DNA of 64,000 nt from Sphingobacterium spiritivorum (GCF_016725325.1 NZ_CP068083.1:2356001-2420000), one strand, 5' to 3'. Positions 8,731-17,079 are shown, numbered from the stretch's first letter. Notes: generated by a model not told the origin, from the sequence alone. Program-made: numbers and translations.

Positions 8731-9720
8731 ATGTCGACAACATTATACAATCCTTTTAAAGCATTTAAATTTGATAATAACACCTGTTTTTTGACAGGTC
8801 AACCTTTAGCTTCTGCAGACGAGCAAATTCAGGTCTTTCCCGTATGGATGATGCGCGCTTTTGATCTGGAAGATAAGCCGTTCAAAATGCTGGACGAAAA
8901 TGTAGTGACATACAAATCATTAAAACTTCCCTGTAGTGCTGAAGCTGCATTGACCATCGAAAAGATGGAGTCGGAGGTAGAGCGTGCTTTTGCCGATGGC
9001 TATGCGGCCGTTAAAAATCTTCCTCCTGTTACTCTTTTTCAATGGATGGCAAAAATTGTATACGGAGTTGTATTCAATGAGATTCAATCGGGCATACGCC
9101 AGCAGGTGTTATCCGGAGAGGATATGAATTTTTCACAGGCACTTGTGCAGAAATTTAAAAATCTACATGCGATGTTACAATCTTTGCTTGTGCCTATGGA
9201 ATTTGAAAATACACTGCCGTTTTCTCTGGTTGTAGTGCCTGTAGATAATCCTCCTCAAACCTTCAATTACCGGGATGAGATCAATACTTTGATTTTTTCA
9301 CTTCGTATGAATGATTTCGGGCTTATTGCCTGCTTGCAGGATAATGCTACCAATAATATCTATCACGAAGAGGCTTTACAGTTGCTGAATGACAAACAAC
9401 TGCATCCGATACAGTTTGAAGAATTAGCTGCACGATATTTTTATTCTGCATACCTTTTCAACAGGCTACCTGAATATACTTACCTGCATACGCCTGCAAT
9501 GGTGTATGTGGAACCTATGCCACTTGCTGATATGTCGATGAAACCAATCTTTGATCACTGGCAGGTGAAGACTTATGGACAGGTGTTGGAAAACTTCTGG
9601 AAACCATGGGGTTTTATATTGTTTGAAATTATCAAAGACCCAGAGAACCCGATGAGTTTTATTACGGATGAACAGAAAGCTTTTATTCCGAACACAGAAA
9701 TTACGCTACCGTTGGGATAA
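8731..9720 (+). CDS. Hypothetical protein, Bacteroidota-type
   Basis: A 329-residue soluble protein that I do not recognise. It starts STTLYNPFKAFKF and then has NTCFLTGQPLASADEQIQVF, which looks like an isolated knuckle with only one cysteine, so a metal site is unlikely. The rest appears globular, with several aromatic-rich helices and no signal peptide or membrane segment. The ATG at 8731 is chosen because the promoter box at 8716-8723 lies just ahead of it. It stands alone between a divergent DoxX-like gene and a convergent acyl-CoA dehydrogenase, so the context gives no functional hint. Confidence 0.75.
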   Translation: MSTTLYNPFKAFKFDNNTCFLTGQPLASADEQIQVFPVWMMRAFDLEDKPFKMLDENVVTYKSLKLPCSAEAALTIEKMESEVERAFADGYAAVKNLPPVTLFQWMAKIVYGVVFNEIQSGIRQQVLSGEDMNFSQALVQKFKNLHAMLQSLLVPMEFENTLPFSLVVVPVDNPPQTFNYRDEINTLIFSLRMNDFGLIACLQDNATNNIYHEEALQLLNDKQLHPIQFEELAARYFYSAYLFNRLPEYTYLHTPAMVYVEPMPLADMSMKPIFDHWQVKTYGQVLENFWKPWGFILFEIIKDPENPMSFITDEQKAFIPNTEITLPLG

Positions 9721-9727
9721 TATAAAA

Positions 9728-9754
9728 GTCCCGGTCACATGCTGCGATCGGGAC
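9728..9754. terminator. Hairpin between convergent genes
   Basis: GTCCCGGTC pairs with GATCGGGAC over nine bases (one G-U pair) around a nine-base loop. It lies just after the stop at 9720 and before the end of the convergent acyl-CoA dehydrogenase at 9792. There is no strong T-run on either side, so it is only a moderate terminator candidate. Confidence 0.45.
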
Positions 9755-9791
9755 GAAGTTGATTTATTAACAATTATACTTTTTAGATATC

Positions 9792-10931
9792 TTATTTTAA
9801 GATTTCACGGGCTATAACCAGACGTTGAATTTCGGAAGTACCTTCATAGATCTGCGTGATCTTTGCGTCTCGCATCAGACGTTCGACATGGTATTCCTTG
9901 ACATATCCATATCCGCCGTGAATCTGAATCGCTTCTATTGTTGTTTTCATTGCAACTTCAGAAGCAAATAATTTGGCCATAGCTGCTGCTTTGCCATAAG
10001 GCTGTCCGTTATCTTTTAGCCAGGCGGCTTTATGAATAAGGAGTCGTGCTGCTTCTATTTCCATTTCCATGTCAGCGAGTTTGAATTGAATAGCCTGATG
10101 TTCGGAAATCGGTTTACCAAATGTCTTCCGCTCTTTAGCATATGCCAGCGCCAGCTCATACGCTCCCGCTGCAATACCGAGTGCCTGCGCTGCAATACCT
10201 ATGCGCCCACCATCCAGTGTTTTCATTGCAAATTTGAACCCGAATCCATCTTCTCCTATACGATTTTCTTTAGGCACTTTGACATCCGAAAACATAAGAG
10301 AGTGGGTGTCTGAACTGCGAATACCCAGTTTGTTTTCTTTCGGGCCTACGGTGAATCCCTCCATTCCTTTTTCTACAATCAAAACATTAATGCCGCGATG
10401 ACCTTTGTCAGGATGCGTCTGAGCGATCACAAGATAGTAATCTGCATTTCCACCATTAGTGATCCAGTTTTTTGTGCCGTTCAGCAGGTAGTGATCTCCT
10501 TTATCCTCTGCAATTGTATGCTGTGAAGTTGCATCAGACCCAGCTTCAGGCTCTGACAAAGCAAAAGCACCTAATTTTTCGCCGGAGGCAAGCGGATGTA
10601 AATACTTCTGTTTTTGTTCCTCCGTTCCAAACGCATCTAACCCATAGCATACAAGAGAGTTGTTGGCAGACATAATTACAGCTGCAGATGCATCAATTCT
10701 GGCCAACTCCTCCAGCACAAGTGTATAGGCGATTGTATCCATTCCTGCACCACCATATTGGGGATCGACCATCATACCCATGAAGCCAAGTTGTCCCATT
10801 TGCTTAACGTGTTCAAAGGGAAATTTGGCGAGTTCATCGCGTTCAATTACACCCGGTTTAAGATCCTGTTGTGCAAAGTCACGGGCAGCAGCCTGTATCA
10901 TTTTATGTTCTTCGCTTAGTTCAAATATCAT
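9792..10931 (-). CDS. Acyl-CoA dehydrogenase, short-chain/butyryl-CoA type
   Basis: FAD flavoprotein that introduces the trans-2 double bond into an acyl-CoA and passes electrons to ETF. The 379 residues match the short- or branched-chain class in length. Visible motifs are the flavin and substrate segment FALSEPEAGSDAT near 122-134, the signature GGRIGIAAQALGIA near 242-255, and the catalytic base E363 in QIYEGTSEIQR close to the C-terminus, as in short-chain acyl-CoA dehydrogenases. The gene is monocistronic with a promoter box 28 bases upstream. It could act on fatty acids or on branched amino acid products; the exact substrate is not resolved. Confidence 0.92.
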   Translation of the reverse strand: MIFELSEEHKMIQAAARDFAQQDLKPGVIERDELAKFPFEHVKQMGQLGFMGMMVDPQYGGAGMDTIAYTLVLEELARIDASAAVIMSANNSLVCYGLDAFGTEEQKQKYLHPLASGEKLGAFALSEPEAGSDATSQHTIAEDKGDHYLLNGTKNWITNGGNADYYLVIAQTHPDKGHRGINVLIVEKGMEGFTVGPKENKLGIRSSDTHSLMFSDVKVPKENRIGEDGFGFKFAMKTLDGGRIGIAAQALGIAAGAYELALAYAKERKTFGKPISEHQAIQFKLADMEMEIEAARLLIHKAAWLKDNGQPYGKAAAMAKLFASEVAMKTTIEAIQIHGGYGYVKEYHVERLMRDAKITQIYEGTSEIQRLVIAREILK

Positions 10932-10959
10932 AAAGCACTCATTTTTGATGGTTTATATC

Positions 10960-10967
10960 CAAATATA
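10960..10967 (-). promoter_or_regulatory. -7 promoter box of the acyl-CoA dehydrogenase gene
   Basis: On the minus strand this reads TATATTTG, an exact TAnnTTTG box. A start near 10953 gives a leader of about 20 bases. No -33 TTTG is evident. Confidence 0.5.
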
Positions 10968-11110
10968 TTAAAAATATATTATGCTTGCATAGTAAAATTT
11001 TATTTTTTATCTCTTCATTGTCACAATTTAGAAGAGGAATTTGTTTATAAAATAAAATCTACTATATTAGTAGGGTAAATAGGTTTTTAATTTAATAATA
11101 TTAAGAAATT

Positions 11111-11746
11111 ATGAGTTTAAGATTAGGAGACGAAGCCCCGAATTTCAAGGCGCAAACAACAATAGGAGATATTGATTTTCATGATTATATCAAAGACAGC
11201 TGGGTTGTGTTTTTTTCACACCCATCAGATTATACGCCGGTATGTACAACTGAACTTGGACGTACAGCCAAACTGAAATCTGAGTTTGACAAAAGAGGAG
11301 TGAAGGCACTTGCTTTAAGTGTTGACAATCTGGAAGATCATCACAACTGGGTGAAGGATATTAATGAAACGCAGGATACGACAGTCAATTTTCCGATTGT
11401 AGCGGATGTCGACCGTCATATTTCGGAATTATATGATATGATCCATCCGAATGCTTCTGCTACTGCAACAGTGCGTTCGGTATTTATTATCGGACCTGAT
11501 AAGAAGATCAAACTGACATTGACTTATCCGGCATCTACAGGGCGTAATTTTGATGAAATACTACGTGTGATTGATTCCTTACAGCTTACAGCTGATTATT
11601 CTGTTGCTACACCTGCAGATTGGAAACACGGAGAGGATGTCATCGTGGTGCCGGCTATTAAGACCGAAGATATACCGGCTAAATTTCCAAAAGGATTTAA
11701 GGAAATAAAACCTTATCTGCGTACTACTCCGCAACCGAATTTATAG
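11111..11746 (+). CDS. 1-Cys peroxiredoxin (Prx6 type)
   Basis: Thiol peroxidase that reduces H2O2 and alkyl hydroperoxides. The peroxidatic cysteine is C45 in the motif HPSDYTPVCTTELG. It is the only cysteine in the 211-residue protein, so there is no resolving cysteine in the chain and an external thiol must reduce it. The long C-terminal domain (about 160-211, with ADWKHGEDVIVVP) is typical of the Prx6 group. Cytoplasmic, with no signal peptide. It is divergent from the acyl-CoA dehydrogenase and ends before a strong palindromic terminator. Confidence 0.93.
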   Translation: MSLRLGDEAPNFKAQTTIGDIDFHDYIKDSWVVFFSHPSDYTPVCTTELGRTAKLKSEFDKRGVKALALSVDNLEDHHNWVKDINETQDTTVNFPIVADVDRHISELYDMIHPNASATATVRSVFIIGPDKKIKLTLTYPASTGRNFDEILRVIDSLQLTADYSVATPADWKHGEDVIVVPAIKTEDIPAKFPKGFKEIKPYLRTTPQPNL

Positions 11747-11763
11747 CAAATTATTATAATGGT

Positions 11764-11810
11764 AAATGTCTTTCATTTTGTATTAGCTTAATACAAAATG
11801 AAAGACATTT
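11764..11810. terminator. Perfect 22-bp inverted repeat, bidirectional terminator
   Basis: Two perfectly complementary 22-base arms (11764-11785 and 11789-11810) flank the 3-base loop GCT. The site sits between the convergent peroxiredoxin and TPM-domain genes. The arms are AT-rich at their outer ends (AAATG and CATTT), so each strand ends in T-rich sequence. A bidirectional terminator is the simplest reading, though the stem is unusually long. Confidence 0.7.
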
Positions 11811-11823
11811 TTATTTGCATAAA

Positions 11824-13338
11824 TTACCATCTGCCTCCGGCTCCGCCACCTCCACTTGATCCTCCACCGAAACTGCCACCTGATGATCCGGAGGAACCGG
11901 AGGATCCCGATGAACCGGAAGATCCTGAAGAAGTGCTTCTGACTTTTTTAGGTATAGTGACTTTGCCTAGCTCTATCTCGTAATTACAATTTCTACAATC
12001 CTGTTTTTCTATACCTGTGCCTGAGCTGGAATAAGTAGCTGCAGTGATTGTTTTGACATAAGGAGTGTGGAAGGTAAAGAAGTGACATTGCGGACACTGC
12101 TCATAGGAATAAGCTTCTTCTCCATCAAAAGCATTTACCTGAATTTTTCCTGACTGCAGGTTTTTCCAGAATTCGAAAATTTTTGATTTGACCTTCTGTT
12201 CGTTTTTCTGACCATCGTTCAGATATTTTGTAAGTTCCTTTGCGCTTATTTCATCTTTATTTATTCGTTTCCATTGTCCTGACTCATCCGGAGGAATAAA
12301 CCGGACTTTTACTTTATTTCTAAACTTAAATACGGCAAAAAGATCAAAGAAGGCTAGCGGAGCAATAAAAGGAATTAAAAAGGCTCTTGACGAAAATTTG
12401 GAAAGGGCTGTGGACTTGCTTTCATCATCCTGATACGAATCGCTGATGAGTGTTCTCGATTGGTTGTATTTCATGGCCAGGATCAGACTGCCAAGTATGC
12501 CTAAAAATATAGGGAGATTTTTGAGTTTAAAAACCTGCTCCAGGTTGTTGAATCCAAAAGCAAAGATAAAGATGCTGAAGAATAACATTATCCCGAAACA
12601 TCCGCATCCGCTGACGACTGGATTAAGTCCTTTTTTGATTTTGATTTGTCCCGATACGGATTTGGTAATCCATCCCAGATAGAGATATATTATCAGTACG
12701 ATTAAGAAAATGATACCGACTTTATTTAAAAGTTCAGCATGTTTGAACCAGAAGGAGTTATTGCGTTTGAGTATAGAATCCAGTTCTTTTACAGAATCCG
12801 GAGCTAACAGGGATTGCTTAATAGCTTGCATAGCGGCCAGAACCCCTGCGTCATAGTCTGAATTTCGAAAATGTGGAACGAGAAAGGATTCACCTACTCT
12901 TTTGAGATAAGCATCAGGAAGAAGAGCTTCCATCCCGTAGCCTGTTATAAAACGGTAATAATGTCTATCCTTTCCAATAAAGAGTAGGAGGCCATTGTTT
13001 GCTTCCTTTTTGCCGATACCCCAGGTATTGAAAAGACGATGTGCAAAAGCAAAGTCATCATCACCCTGAAAATCATTGACAATAACAACTGCGACCTCGG
13101 CTTTTGTCTTCTCTTCAATCTCAACTGCTATCTGATTTAGTTCAGATTCAGTAGCACTGCTAAGTATGCCATTTGGATTGCTCACATAATAATTCTGTCC
13201 ACTCTCTTTAGGATTGGGAATCTCTTCTACGGCATACTGAGCTTGCAAAGGCAGGGATCCGAAAAGGAGAGAGGCATGAATAATTATACTGAATGCAGTA
13301 TAGCAGAATACATGCATGAAACTCTTGTTGTTTTTCAT
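11824..13338 (-). CDS. TPM-domain membrane protein with Gly/Ser tail
   Basis: A 504-residue membrane protein. An N-terminal signal peptide (residues 1-34, ending PLQAQ) precedes a TPM_phosphatase/YgcG-type domain at about 40-180, with YYVSNPNGILSS and LLLFIGKDRHYRFITGYGMEALLPD-like features. Several membrane segments follow at about 210-330. A zinc-knuckle-like pair of CxxC motifs is seen near 428-470 (CPQC and CRNC). The C-terminus is a low-complexity SSG-repeat tail ending GGGGAGGRW, as in many TPM proteins. The family is linked to envelope or photosystem protein maintenance elsewhere, but its role here is unknown. Confidence 0.8.
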   Translation of the reverse strand: MKNNKSFMHVFCYTAFSIIIHASLLFGSLPLQAQYAVEEIPNPKESGQNYYVSNPNGILSSATESELNQIAVEIEEKTKAEVAVVIVNDFQGDDDFAFAHRLFNTWGIGKKEANNGLLLFIGKDRHYYRFITGYGMEALLPDAYLKRVGESFLVPHFRNSDYDAGVLAAMQAIKQSLLAPDSVKELDSILKRNNSFWFKHAELLNKVGIIFLIVLIIYLYLGWITKSVSGQIKIKKGLNPVVSGCGCFGIMLFFSIFIFAFGFNNLEQVFKLKNLPIFLGILGSLILAMKYNQSRTLISDSYQDDESKSTALSKFSSRAFLIPFIAPLAFFDLFAVFKFRNKVKVRFIPPDESGQWKRINKDEISAKELTKYLNDGQKNEQKVKSKIFEFWKNLQSGKIQVNAFDGEEAYSYEQCPQCHFFTFHTPYVKTITAATYSSSGTGIEKQDCRNCNYEIELGKVTIPKKVRSTSSGSSGSSGSSGSSGSSGGSFGGGSSGGGGAGGRW

Positions 13339-13481
13339 TTGGTATTACTTACTTCTTTAAGAATCCGATCATTTATTTCGGGGGTGTTGGTTATTTCTTC
13401 ACAATTCATATATAATACGAAAGAAACATAAATGTATTGTACTTCACCGAATATAAAAAAACTGAAACATAAATAACAAAA

Positions 13482-13516
13482 AAAGAGCTTCATCTTTCTA
13501 AGAAATGAAGCTCTTT
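13482..13516 (-). terminator. Rho-independent terminator of the trypsin-like protease gene
   Basis: AAAGAGCTTCAT (13482-13493) pairs with ATGAAGCTCTTT (13505-13516), and inner bases TTCT and AGAA can extend the stem. On the minus strand the hairpin is followed by a T-rich run. It lies 20 bases past the stop of the protease gene. Confidence 0.8.
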
Positions 13517-13535
13517 CATTATTGTAAAAGTATTT

Positions 13536-14648
13536 TTAAAAGACTTTTACCATGTAAATATAGTCTTGCAATTGTTTGATCTGATCTGTCCTTGATAAAT
13601 TCGACAGACTATTCTTTTTGTTTAAAACAATTTCTCCGTTTAATGAGTTTGCAGGGATTTCATTTAATGCATCTATCAGGATTTTAGTTTTGATTGCAAA
13701 ACCTGCCCCGTCAATGCCTGTTTGTTTACCGCTGATAATACCAATGATATTTCCTTTATTATCCAATACAGGACCTCCACTGTTACCAGGGTTGACCGGA
13801 ATAGATATCTGATAAGCGATGGTATCGCCGGCATATCCGGTTGCGGAACTCAGATATCCTTGTCCATAGACCGCTTCATCACGAGGGAATCCGATAGTGT
13901 AGATATCTTCACCTAAATCTGAAGATCTTGATTTGAAGGTATACGGAATACTTTTAAGTTTTCTGAAATTACTATCGTTAATATGCAGAATAGCCAGATC
14001 TTTTGCAGCATCTGTATAGATAACACTTGCTCTGAAGGAATCTCCTTTGTTATTCTGTAAATGGATAGAATCAGCACCGTTGATCACATGAAAATTGGTA
14101 ACAACATAACCGTCTTTAGTAACCATAAAACCTGTAGCTCCATAGTGACTGTCTACTTTATTATTGATGTCTTTTTTCTTGTTGTCGATATTGCGTAATG
14201 CGGCATTATGTTCGTTGACATTGCGCTTTACATTGTTCATATCTCTGCGTAAAGCACTGTAGTCCGTCGATGCTTTTTCCAGATTGGTATAATAGCCGCT
14301 CATCCACAATGTAGAGAATACAGAAATAATAGCAACCGCTGCAGCTACAGCAATATTTAATTTAAAGCGTGCCTGAATCGGAACAACAGGCGTTTCTTTT
14401 GTTTGTGTTTTTTGTTTATGACTGCGGTGGTAAGATGTCGATACATTCTTCAGCTGATTTTTGAAATCCATGCGTGCTGATACAGATTGCATATCGTTGA
14501 TAAATGTACGGTGCTGTTGAAGCTGGATGCTAAAAGTCGGATTTTCAGCACAAAATACTTCAAAGGACATGCGCTCTTCCGTGGTCATCTCATTTCGCAG
14601 GTATCGGTCTGCGAGGTCATAAAATTCTTGTTGACTCATCATTGCCAT
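13536..14648 (-). CDS. Membrane-anchored trypsin-like serine protease with anti-sigma-like N-terminus
   Basis: A 370-residue protein in three parts. Residues 1-70 form a helical cytoplasmic domain (FYDLADRYLRNEMTTEER, then FEVFCAENP) resembling the N-terminal domain of Bacteroidota anti-sigma factors but lacking zinc ligands. One membrane span lies at about 98-117, followed by a coiled-coil-like region at 120-165. A chymotrypsin-fold S1C/DegP-type domain occupies about 168-330, with a full triad: H187 (TNFHVING), D217 (AAKDLAIL) and S290 (NPGNSGGPV). No PDZ domain is seen. It lies 33 bases downstream of an ECF sigma factor gene, so the pair may form a signalling unit; this role is an inference. 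Confidence 0.85.
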   Translation of the reverse strand: MAMMSQQEFYDLADRYLRNEMTTEERMSFEVFCAENPTFSIQLQQHRTFINDMQSVSARMDFKNQLKNVSTSYHRSHKQKTQTKETPVVPIQARFKLNIAVAAAVAIISVFSTLWMSGYYTNLEKASTDYSALRRDMNNVKRNVNEHNAALRNIDNKKKDINNKVDSHYGATGFMVTKDGYVVTNFHVINGADSIHLQNNKGDSFRASVIYTDAAKDLAILHINDSNFRKLKSIPYTFKSRSSDLGEDIYTIGFPRDEAVYGQGYLSSATGYAGDTIAYQISIPVNPGNSGGPVLDNKGNIIGIISGKQTGIDGAGFAIKTKILIDALNEIPANSLNGEIVLNKKNSLSNLSRTDQIKQLQDYIYMVKVF

Positions 14649-14681
14649 GACACTGGTCCTTATTATTATATTAGTTACAAA

Positions 14682-15263
14682 TTAATTCTCACTCTGAAAA
14701 AAATACTTTTTCAGCCTTTGCAGGCATTTGTATTTTTGAGTTTTGGCGTTGTCAGTATTCGTATAGCCGAATTTTTCACAAATGTCCTGCATAGAATGAT
14801 TCAGGATATAAAAATCATGAAGAATTGTCTTACAGGGCTCCCCCAGTTTGCTCATGGCTTCTTCCATTTGTGCAAATCTGAGATCCAGCTCTTCGTGTTT
14901 GTCGATATCATCTTCATATGGAAGGGTATCTTCATAATCACGAATGTCATTTGTTGCATATCCTGCACCATTACGATTGAGCTGCTTCAGCCATAGTCTT
15001 CTGCAAATCGAATACAGATAAGTTTTAAGTTTACTTTTCAACTCAAAATCTCCGTGCGATACTTTATCATAAAGCACGATTACTGCTTCCTGAAAAATAT
15101 CTTTCGCTTCTTCCTCACTACCATTGTTCTGGATAATCATATGGCTGATACTGGGATAATATAACTTGTAGATTGCATCTAAAGCTAAATGATCACCAGT
15201 CAGAATCCCATCGATTATTTCCTGGTCATTTTCCGGAGTGAATGATTTGCTAAACTTACTCAC
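14682..15263 (-). CDS. RNA polymerase ECF-type sigma factor
   Basis: A 193-residue sigma-70 family protein. Region 2 lies at about 15-85 (LDAIYKLYYPSISHMII, then EEAKDIFQEAVIVLYDKV) and region 4 at about 130-190 (LGEPCKTILHDFYILNHSMQDI, here split in two by the reader). No region 3 or N-terminal extension is present, as expected for ECF sigma factors. It is followed by the membrane protease with an anti-sigma-like N-terminus, which probably senses the envelope and restrains it. Many ECF promoters are autoregulated, but no matching motif could be identified upstream. Confidence 0.9.
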   Translation of the reverse strand: MSKFSKSFTPENDQEIIDGILTGDHLALDAIYKLYYPSISHMIIQNNGSEEEAKDIFQEAVIVLYDKVSHGDFELKSKLKTYLYSICRRLWLKQLNRNGAGYATNDIRDYEDTLPYEDDIDKHEELDLRFAQMEEAMSKLGEPCKTILHDFYILNHSMQDICEKFGYTNTDNAKTQKYKCLQRLKKYFFQSEN

Positions 15264-15640
15264 CTATTAATACCTTTTATAACTAATAGTAACCCAATTA
15301 CTTTGATGAATTTGAAACTTTTAACGAAAAGCATGTAGTTACTCATTCCAAACGTACACTATTTTTTTTAAAATGGATAGGATTATTTGGGCAATTTTTG
15401 AATTAAAACGGTTAGAATTGCTGGAATGTTGTGTCTCAAAGATTTATTTTTTAACAGAGATTTTTTCCGTATTTATCATTTTTTGAAAATCCGGAATAGA
15501 TAACCGGATGAGATCTTTAATTTCAAATGATAAATCGATTTATCAAGTCTTTTTGCTATCTTCAATCTGAAAACAAACCTATAACTATAAATTCTAAAAT
15601 TAAAATGCTGTTCAGCTTTTAGAATTAACATGATCTGCCT
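15264..15640. other. Intergenic region between sigma factor and GH43 genes
   Basis: A 377-base AT-rich gap between divergent genes. The only structure I can support is the inverted repeat at 15590-15626. No exact TAnnTTTG box was found for either gene, and no small gene or RNA was recognised. Confidence 0.5.
15590..15626. repeat. Inverted repeat just upstream of the GH43 gene
   Basis: AATTCTAAAA (15590-15599) and TTTTAGAATT (15617-15626) are perfectly complementary, and the inner bases GCTG-TT-CAGC can form a second short stem. It ends 14 bases before the ATG at 15641, so it is a candidate operator or leader hairpin. Confidence 0.5.
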
Positions 15641-16594
15641 ATGAAAAAGAGAATTTCCCTGTTTGTCTGTTTGAGTTTTATGACTCTTGGTTTTTGCCAA
15701 CAAAATCCCGTGATTAAGGGCTGGTATGCTGACCCCGAAGGTATTGTATATAATAATACCTACTGGATATTCCCCACGTATTCTGCTCCATATGAAAAGC
15801 AGATTCTTTTCGATGCTTTTTCATCCAAAGATCTGGTCCATTGGGATAAGCATGAACGTATATTGGATACTGCTGCTGTCAAGTGGGCAAAAAAAGCTAT
15901 GTGGGCGCCCAGTGTAATAGAAAAGGAGGGGAAGTATTATCTGTTTTTTGGCGCAAATGATGTACATCCGGGAGAAGTAGGAGGGATAGGAGTTGCTGTG
16001 GCGGACAAGCCTGAAGGTCCTTATACAGACTTGTTAGGTAAGCCTCTTATACAAGATGTCATTAATGGTGCGCAACCCATTGATCAGTTTGTGTTTAAAG
16101 ATAAGGACGGTGGCTATTATATGTATTATGGAGGGTGGAAACATTGTAATGTGGTGCGGCTGAAGGATGATTTTACGGGTATACAGCCATTTCCGGACGG
16201 ACAGGTATACAAAGAGGTAACTCCTGAAAATTATGTGGAAGGACCATTTATGTTTATTTATAATAATAAGTATTATTTTATGTGGTCTGAAGGAGGATGG
16301 ACCGGTCCGGATTATAAGGTCGCATATGCTATAGCTGATTCTCCGTTTGGCCCTTTTGAAAGGGTCTCTACTATCTTAGAACAGGATTCGACTATTGCTG
16401 TTGGTGCAGGTCATCATTCCGTTATAAAAGCTCCTGATGCCGATAAATACTTTATTGTGTATCACCGACGCCTAATAGGTAAAACCAGTGCGAATGAAAG
16501 AGAAACATGTATTGATGAATTGAATTTTGATAAGGATGGTTATATCTTACCTGTAAAAATGACTTCCACAGGTGTCAGTCATCCTTTAAAATAA
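15641..16594 (+). CDS. Glycoside hydrolase family 43 enzyme, secreted
   Basis: A 317-residue five-blade beta-propeller glycosidase with a signal peptide (residues 1-19, LSFMTLGFCQ). The three GH43 catalytic residues are seen: D31 as the base (GWYADPEG), D148 as the pKa modulator (QPIDQFVF) and E200 as the acid (NYVEGPFMF). This arrangement predicts arabinosidase, arabinanase or xylosidase action on plant hemicellulose; the exact substrate is not resolved. It is a solo gene, away from the polysaccharide locus at 54-62 kb, with no SusCD next to it. An inverted repeat sits just ahead of the start. Confidence 0.88.
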   Translation: MKKRISLFVCLSFMTLGFCQQNPVIKGWYADPEGIVYNNTYWIFPTYSAPYEKQILFDAFSSKDLVHWDKHERILDTAAVKWAKKAMWAPSVIEKEGKYYLFFGANDVHPGEVGGIGVAVADKPEGPYTDLLGKPLIQDVINGAQPIDQFVFKDKDGGYYMYYGGWKHCNVVRLKDDFTGIQPFPDGQVYKEVTPENYVEGPFMFIYNNKYYFMWSEGGWTGPDYKVAYAIADSPFGPFERVSTILEQDSTIAVGAGHHSVIKAPDADKYFIVYHRRLIGKTSANERETCIDELNFDKDGYILPVKMTSTGVSHPLK

Positions 16595-16642
16595 GCATAT
16601 TGAAAAGATTTGAAGGGGAAGTAGTGCCTTTATAAACAAAAA

Positions 16643-16669
16643 AAAGCATCCATATTATGTGGATGCTTT
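16643..16669 (-). terminator. Terminator of the tRNA-Asp cluster
   Basis: AAAGCATCCA pairs with TGGATGCTTT around a seven-base loop. On the minus strand it begins five bases after the 3' end of the last tRNA-Asp and is followed by a T-run. It also lies downstream of the GH43 gene and might serve that gene too. Confidence 0.8.
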
Positions 16670-16674
16670 AAAAG

Positions 16675-16748
16675 CGGTCTGGACGGGACTCGAACCCGCG
16701 ACCCCATGCGTGACAGGCATGTATTCTAACCAGCTGAACTACCAGACC
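16675..16748 (-). tRNA. tRNA-Asp (GUC), copy 3 in transcription order
   Basis: A 74-base tRNA including discriminator G73. The acceptor stem is GGTCTGG with CCAGACC, the anticodon stem CATGC with GCATG encloses CTGTCAC, giving anticodon GUC, and the T arm contains GGTTCGAGTCC. G73 is the aspartate identity base. The 3' CCA is not encoded. The sequence is identical to the other two copies. Confidence 0.97.
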
Positions 16749-16801
16749 TAATTTTTTAATTGTAATAAAGAACAAATTTGAAGTTTTCACTTCGTTTGAA
16801 G

Positions 16802-16875
16802 CGGTCTGGACGGGACTCGAACCCGCGACCCCATGCGTGACAGGCATGTATTCTAACCAGCTGAACTACCAGACC
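16802..16875 (-). tRNA. tRNA-Asp (GUC), middle copy
   Basis: Identical over 74 bases to the flanking copies, with anticodon GUC in loop CTGTCAC, G73 and no encoded CCA. The spacer to the next copy is 53 bases and resembles the other spacer, which shows tandem duplication. Confidence 0.97.
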
Positions 16876-16934
16876 TCAAATTTTTTAATTAAATAAAGAA
16901 CATGATGAAGTACTATTTACTTCTTGTTTTTTAG

Positions 16935-17008
16935 CGGTCTGGACGGGACTCGAACCCGCGACCCCATGCGTGACAGGCATGTATTCTAACCAGCTGAACT
17001 ACCAGACC
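16935..17008 (-). tRNA. tRNA-Asp (GUC), first copy in transcription order
   Basis: Identical to the two downstream copies. It lies 24 bases from the promoter box at 17032-17039, so it is the promoter-proximal member of a three-tRNA transcript. CCA is not encoded. Confidence 0.97.
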
Positions 17009-17031
17009 TTTTTCCTTCCTGAGAAGGTGTG

Positions 17032-17039
17032 CAAATATA
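17032..17039 (-). promoter_or_regulatory. -7 promoter box of the tRNA-Asp cluster
   Basis: On the minus strand this reads TATATTTG, an exact TAnnTTTG. Transcription would start near 17026, about 18 bases before the mature 5' end of the first tRNA. Together with the terminator at 16643-16669 it delimits a complete transcription unit. Confidence 0.6.
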
Positions 17040-17079
17040 GCGTTAATTTCTTTATTTGCTAATAATTTTTGAAAAAAAA

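Noticed and set aside
11798..11983. A 61-codon proline- and acid-rich frame on the plus strand
   Set aside because: It is the exact antisense of the Gly/Ser repeat tail of the TPM-domain protein, so its odd composition is a by-product of that repeat.
16675..17008. Three regularly spaced identical repeats that could suggest a CRISPR-like array
   Set aside because: The 74-base repeats fold as complete tRNA-Asp genes with matching stems and anticodon GUC.
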